This document shows, piece after piece, positions 31,162 to 33,710 of a stretch of DNA of 33,710 bases. Source of the stretch: Bacillota bacterium (lineage in GTDB: Bacteria > Bacillota > Clostridia > Christensenellales > CAG-138); contig JAEYSE010000008.1 of NCBI GenBank assembly GCA_023435025.1, forward strand, positions 1 through 33,710. The letters are read 5' to 3'. The translations under genes and the position numbers were made by a program. Below the pieces are notes generated by a model, which was not told the origin of the DNA, ran no database searches, and worked only from the letters and a program-made list of their open reading frames with translations. Each line of letters begins with the position of its first letter. The stretch's first letter is position 1.

Positions 31162-32658
31162 TTAGGGCGTATCCTCCGGCGGGGGCGTAGCTTCCGGCGG
31201 AGACGTATCCTCGGGTAAAGGCGTATCCTCGGGCAAAGGCGTTTCTTCCGGCAAAGGCGTTTCTTCCGGCAAAGGCATATCCTTTGCCGGAGCGTAGATT
31301 GCCCCGCCCCGCGCGCTTACGTCCAGCGTCCCGCCTGAAACCCCGCTTTTGCGCAAAGTGGGCAGCGCATCACGCATCCAGGCAAGCTTTTCAGAAAGAC
31401 CGTCCGGTTGGCCAAGCATCACGGTGATATTTTCTACCGTGTACAGGCAGACATTAAGCGGGTTTGAAAGGTCCGCCCGCGCGATGTCCTTTAATAAATC
31501 GAGCTTTTGCAACTCCTCGATTAGCGTTAGCAGCGCCTGAGTCTGCAAATCGCTTCCCTTGCCGATCTGCTCGTTCAGCTCAAACCCGATGTTGGACATG
31601 CCGGAGACCAGCAAAAGTTCTTTTAAGTCGCTCCCCTTTCCAATGGAAAGCACATGCCCGGTATCATCTATGATGACGTCGTACTCCAGGCTTTGTATCG
31701 CCGCTACCTCCTGCCGCTCAGTAACCGTAATGCGTATGGTGCCAGGCAGCTCTTTTGCAACCGAATTGACCTGAAGGTACGGGTTCTTCTCAATATTTTT
31801 CCTGACTTCGGCCGTATCGCACAACAACAGGTGCGTCCCCTTGCGAAGACCGGATAGTTCCAATATGCTTTCATCCGCATACTGCTCGTTGCCGTCCACT
31901 TGCACAGCCTTCAGCAGGAACAAAAAATAGCTTAGCAGCAAAACCGCTGCAACGGATACCCCCGCTATGCCCAGGGCGATCAGCTTTTTAGGATTGATCG
32001 GCTGCTTCTGCTGCTTCTTTTCCTTCTTTTTTTGCTTCATCAGCTCACGTTCGCGGGCTTTTTCTGCCTCGCTGATGCTTTCCAGCCGATGGAGGTTTGA
32101 GATTGTTGCGGCTTGTCCGCTTTTTTTTCGGCCCAAATCCTTCGGGCGGGCGGACGTTACCCTGGACACTTTTTGCTCAGTCTGCCTCACTTCAAAGCCA
32201 TGCTGTTCCGTCTTTGCCGTATCCCGCCGCGGCACATGAGACTCATTGCGGGAATATCCCTCAGCTTCTTTTTGAACGCGCGAAGGCGCGTATCTCTTAT
32301 CTAATTCAGCCTGAGTGCGCGAAGGCGCGTATCTCTTATCCAGTTCAGCCTGAGTACGCGAAGGCGCGTATCTCTTATCCAGTTCAGCCTGAGTGCGCGA
32401 AGGCGCGTATTTTTCATGCGGGTCACCGAGTCCGGTGGGCCGCTTTTCCTGCGTTTGTCGCGAGGCTTCCTGCCTGCCCATGGCCTGCCGGGCGGGCTGC
32501 CGCAACCCGCTTCTATCTGAAGTTTCGTTCTGCCGTGATGCCGGGGCTTGTCCCGCGCCGGCAGCCGGGGATGTGCCCGGCCGATGTGTGGGCGCATATA
32601 CCCTCGTATTTTTAGGCCCCATTTTGGAGCTATTTCTACCAGTTCCTTTGCTTTGCAT
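31162..32658 (-). CDS. ftsQ: Cell division protein FtsQ/DivIB with repeat-rich tails
   Basis: The 498-residue protein is much longer than usual. A basic cytoplasmic tail of about 220 residues contains three tandem 13-residue repeats YAPSRTQAELDKR (residues 84-122). A single transmembrane helix (224-250) is followed by a POTRA domain (AVQVDGNEQYADESILEL, then ITVTERQEVAAI). The last 37 residues (462-498) are six-residue repeats such as PLPEET. FtsQ/DivIB links early and late divisome proteins and binds FtsL and FtsB. ATG 32658 follows GAGG nine bases after murA. Confidence 0.9.
   Translation of the reverse strand: MQSKGTGRNSSKMGPKNTRVYAPTHRPGTSPAAGAGQAPASRQNETSDRSGLRQPARQAMGRQEASRQTQEKRPTGLGDPHEKYAPSRTQAELDKRYAPSRTQAELDKRYAPSRTQAELDKRYAPSRVQKEAEGYSRNESHVPRRDTAKTEQHGFEVRQTEQKVSRVTSARPKDLGRKKSGQAATISNLHRLESISEAEKARERELMKQKKKEKKQQKQPINPKKLIALGIAGVSVAAVLLLSYFLFLLKAVQVDGNEQYADESILELSGLRKGTHLLLCDTAEVRKNIEKNPYLQVNSVAKELPGTIRITVTERQEVAAIQSLEYDVIIDDTGHVLSIGKGSDLKELLLVSGMSNIGFELNEQIGKGSDLQTQALLTLIEELQKLDLLKDIARADLSNPLNVCLYTVENITVMLGQPDGLSEKLAWMRDALPTLRKSGVSGGTLDVSARGGAIYAPAKDMPLPEETPLPEETPLPEDTPLPEDTSPPEATPPPEDTP
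31165..31275 (-). repeat. 18-nt tandem repeats encoding PLPEET-type hexamers in ftsQ
   Basis: Six 18-base units plus one codon encode PLPEET, PLPEDT, SPPEAT and PPPEDT variants. The central units are nearly identical in DNA, so recent slippage or unequal recombination is likely. Confidence 0.85.
32278..32409 (-). repeat. 39-nt tandem repeats in the ftsQ cytoplasmic tail
   Basis: Three 39-base units with only a few base differences, plus a partial fourth, encode YAPSRTQAELDKR. Units abut directly, with no unique spacers. Confidence 0.9.
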
Positions 32659-32667
32659 TCAGCTTCC

Positions 32668-33710
32668 TCAAAGCGCTTCTTCCTGCCTCTGAATATGGGC
32701 GCCCAGCGCCGAAAGATCTCGTTCTATATTTTCGTAGCCGCGGTCCACGTGCTCCACGCCGTGTACCACTGTTTCCCCTTCCGCGCGCAGCCCTGCCAAT
32801 ATCAGCGCCGCACCGCCACGCAGATCCCTTGCGTCCACATTCGTTCCGGTGAGCCGCTTTACGCCGCGTATCACCGCGATCCGCCCGTTCACACTGCTTT
32901 CTGCGCCCATACGCGTCAGTTCCGAAGCATGCTTAAATCTGCTTTCGAATACGTTTTCCACGATGACGGAAGTGCCGTCCGCCACCGTGCACAGCGCAAA
33001 TATCTGCGCCTGCATGTCAGTGGGAAAGCCGGGATGAGGGAGCGTTTCCACGCGCTTTAACTCGCGCGGGCGTTTGGGGCCGATTACCCTGAGATAGTTC
33101 GCACCGAATTGCACCTCGCAGCCTGCCTCCCGGAGTTTGCTGATGACGCTGCCCAGATGCTCGGGCGCGATGCCGTGCATGCAGACGTCCCCGCCGGTAA
33201 TGGCCGCGCCGCACAAATACGTGCCGGTGACGATACGATCCGCCATGATGCGATGTTCCACAGGCCTGGGGCTACAGCCGCCCTGTATCTGAATTGCCGA
33301 GCTTCCCGCGCCCTTTACCGTATAGCCAAGCGCACAGAGGAAATTCTGCAGATCCACAATCTCCGGCTCGCGCGCGGCGTTCTGAATCACGGTTTCCCCC
33401 CGGGCGGATACGGCGGCCATCATGGCGTTTTCCGTAGCGCCCACGCTCGGATAATCCAAATGGATGTGCGCGCCGCTTAAATTCCCGCCCATGCAGCGAA
33501 TGGTCCCGAAGGACTCTTCAATCTCTACGCCCAGCGCCCCCAGCGCCGCGATATGCAGGTCTATGGGCCTTAATCCGATATCACAGCCGCCCGGAAATGT
33601 TGCAATCGCCCGGCCGAACTTTCCAACCATGGGGCCAAGCAGAAATATGGAAGAGCGCAGGGACTTGGACAGATGTTCCGGAAGTTCATGGCACTGCGCA
33701 TCCCGCGGAT
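32668..33710 (-). CDS. murA: UDP-N-acetylglucosamine 1-carboxyvinyltransferase MurA (N-terminus outside window)
   Basis: The frame is open to the window edge, so about the last 347 residues of the enzyme are seen. ATFPGGCDIGLRPIDLH contains the catalytic Cys that fosfomycin attacks, HPGFPTDMQAQ carries the conserved Asp, and DLRGGAALILAGL holds the late Arg. MurA moves enolpyruvate from PEP to UDP-GlcNAc, the first committed step of peptidoglycan synthesis, in the cytosol. It lies nine bases before ftsQ, so wall precursor and division genes are co-transcribed. An internal ATG at 33630 is not the start because the conserved RSSIFLLGPMVGKFG precedes it. Confidence 0.96.
   Translation of the reverse strand, partial: PRDAQCHELPEHLSKSLRSSIFLLGPMVGKFGRAIATFPGGCDIGLRPIDLHIAALGALGVEIEESFGTIRCMGGNLSGAHIHLDYPSVGATENAMMAAVSARGETVIQNAAREPEIVDLQNFLCALGYTVKGAGSSAIQIQGGCSPRPVEHRIMADRIVTGTYLCGAAITGGDVCMHGIAPEHLGSVISKLREAGCEVQFGANYLRVIGPKRPRELKRVETLPHPGFPTDMQAQIFALCTVADGTSVIVENVFESRFKHASELTRMGAESSVNGRIAVIRGVKRLTGTNVDARDLRGGAALILAGLRAEGETVVHGVEHVDRGYENIERDLSALGAHIQRQEEAL

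Noticed and set aside
32278..32409. Direct repeats that could suggest a CRISPR array
   Set aside because: The units abut without unique spacers, keep the reading frame of ftsQ and encode a regular peptide repeat; no cas gene is nearby.

Overview
The window looks like a chromosomal segment of an anaerobic, endospore-forming Clostridia-type Firmicute of moderate G+C. Three things point there: a ctsR-mcsA-mcsB-clpC heat-shock operon, a spoVAC-spoVAD-spoVAE group, and Firmicute-style pairs such as rplM-rpsI and a LytTR regulator with a DUF3021 protein. The genus cannot be told from sequence alone. No rRNA, tRNA, insertion sequence, prophage or CRISPR array is visible.

Layout. 1-1133 (+): an A+T-richer end holding the tail of a sugar-dehydrogenase-like propeller and a membrane protein. 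1235-2999 (-): an autoregulated TetR / flavin oxidoreductase / DUF4491 operon with tandem operators. 3202-8744 (-): vanW, then prmA-rsmE-mtaB-HIT-small membrane protein, a translation and RNA-modification run. 8870-13298 (+): trmL, rplM-rpsI behind an L13-type leader, a DUF1275 protein, and a lipoprotein / S41-protease-like pair. 13353-18476 (-): clpC, mcsB, mcsA, ctsR and a DUF1697 protein. 18637-21532 (-): a CPBP protease and membrane-anchored alpha/beta hydrolase operon next to a LytTR-DUF3021 operon, with a direct repeat between them that fits a LytTR site. 21715-24527 (+): a large lipoprotein and a GNAT protein. 24560-25609 (-): a GH18 hydrolase. 25832-28227 (-): two small genes, spoVAC, spoVAD and spoVAE, followed by a structured 3' region. 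28443-33710 (-): murA, ftsQ/divIB, ftsA and ftsZ.

How the genes work together. The right end is the division and cell-wall cluster: MurA starts peptidoglycan precursor synthesis and FtsQ, FtsA and FtsZ build the divisome. The neighbouring spoVA genes make the dipicolinic-acid channel of the forespore. CtsR represses its own operon, McsA-McsB tag proteins with phospho-arginine, and ClpC unfolds them for ClpP. The LytTR-DUF3021 pair probably controls the adjacent hydrolase-CPBP operon.

Most genes belong to known families. The parts least explained by them are non-coding: a four-hairpin stretch after spoVAE, a hairpin that would hold the spoVAC ribosome-binding site in its loop, a nested palindrome on the ftsA promoter, and the 20-bp-spaced repeat beside the LytTR operon. 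I did not find a clearly new multi-gene system.
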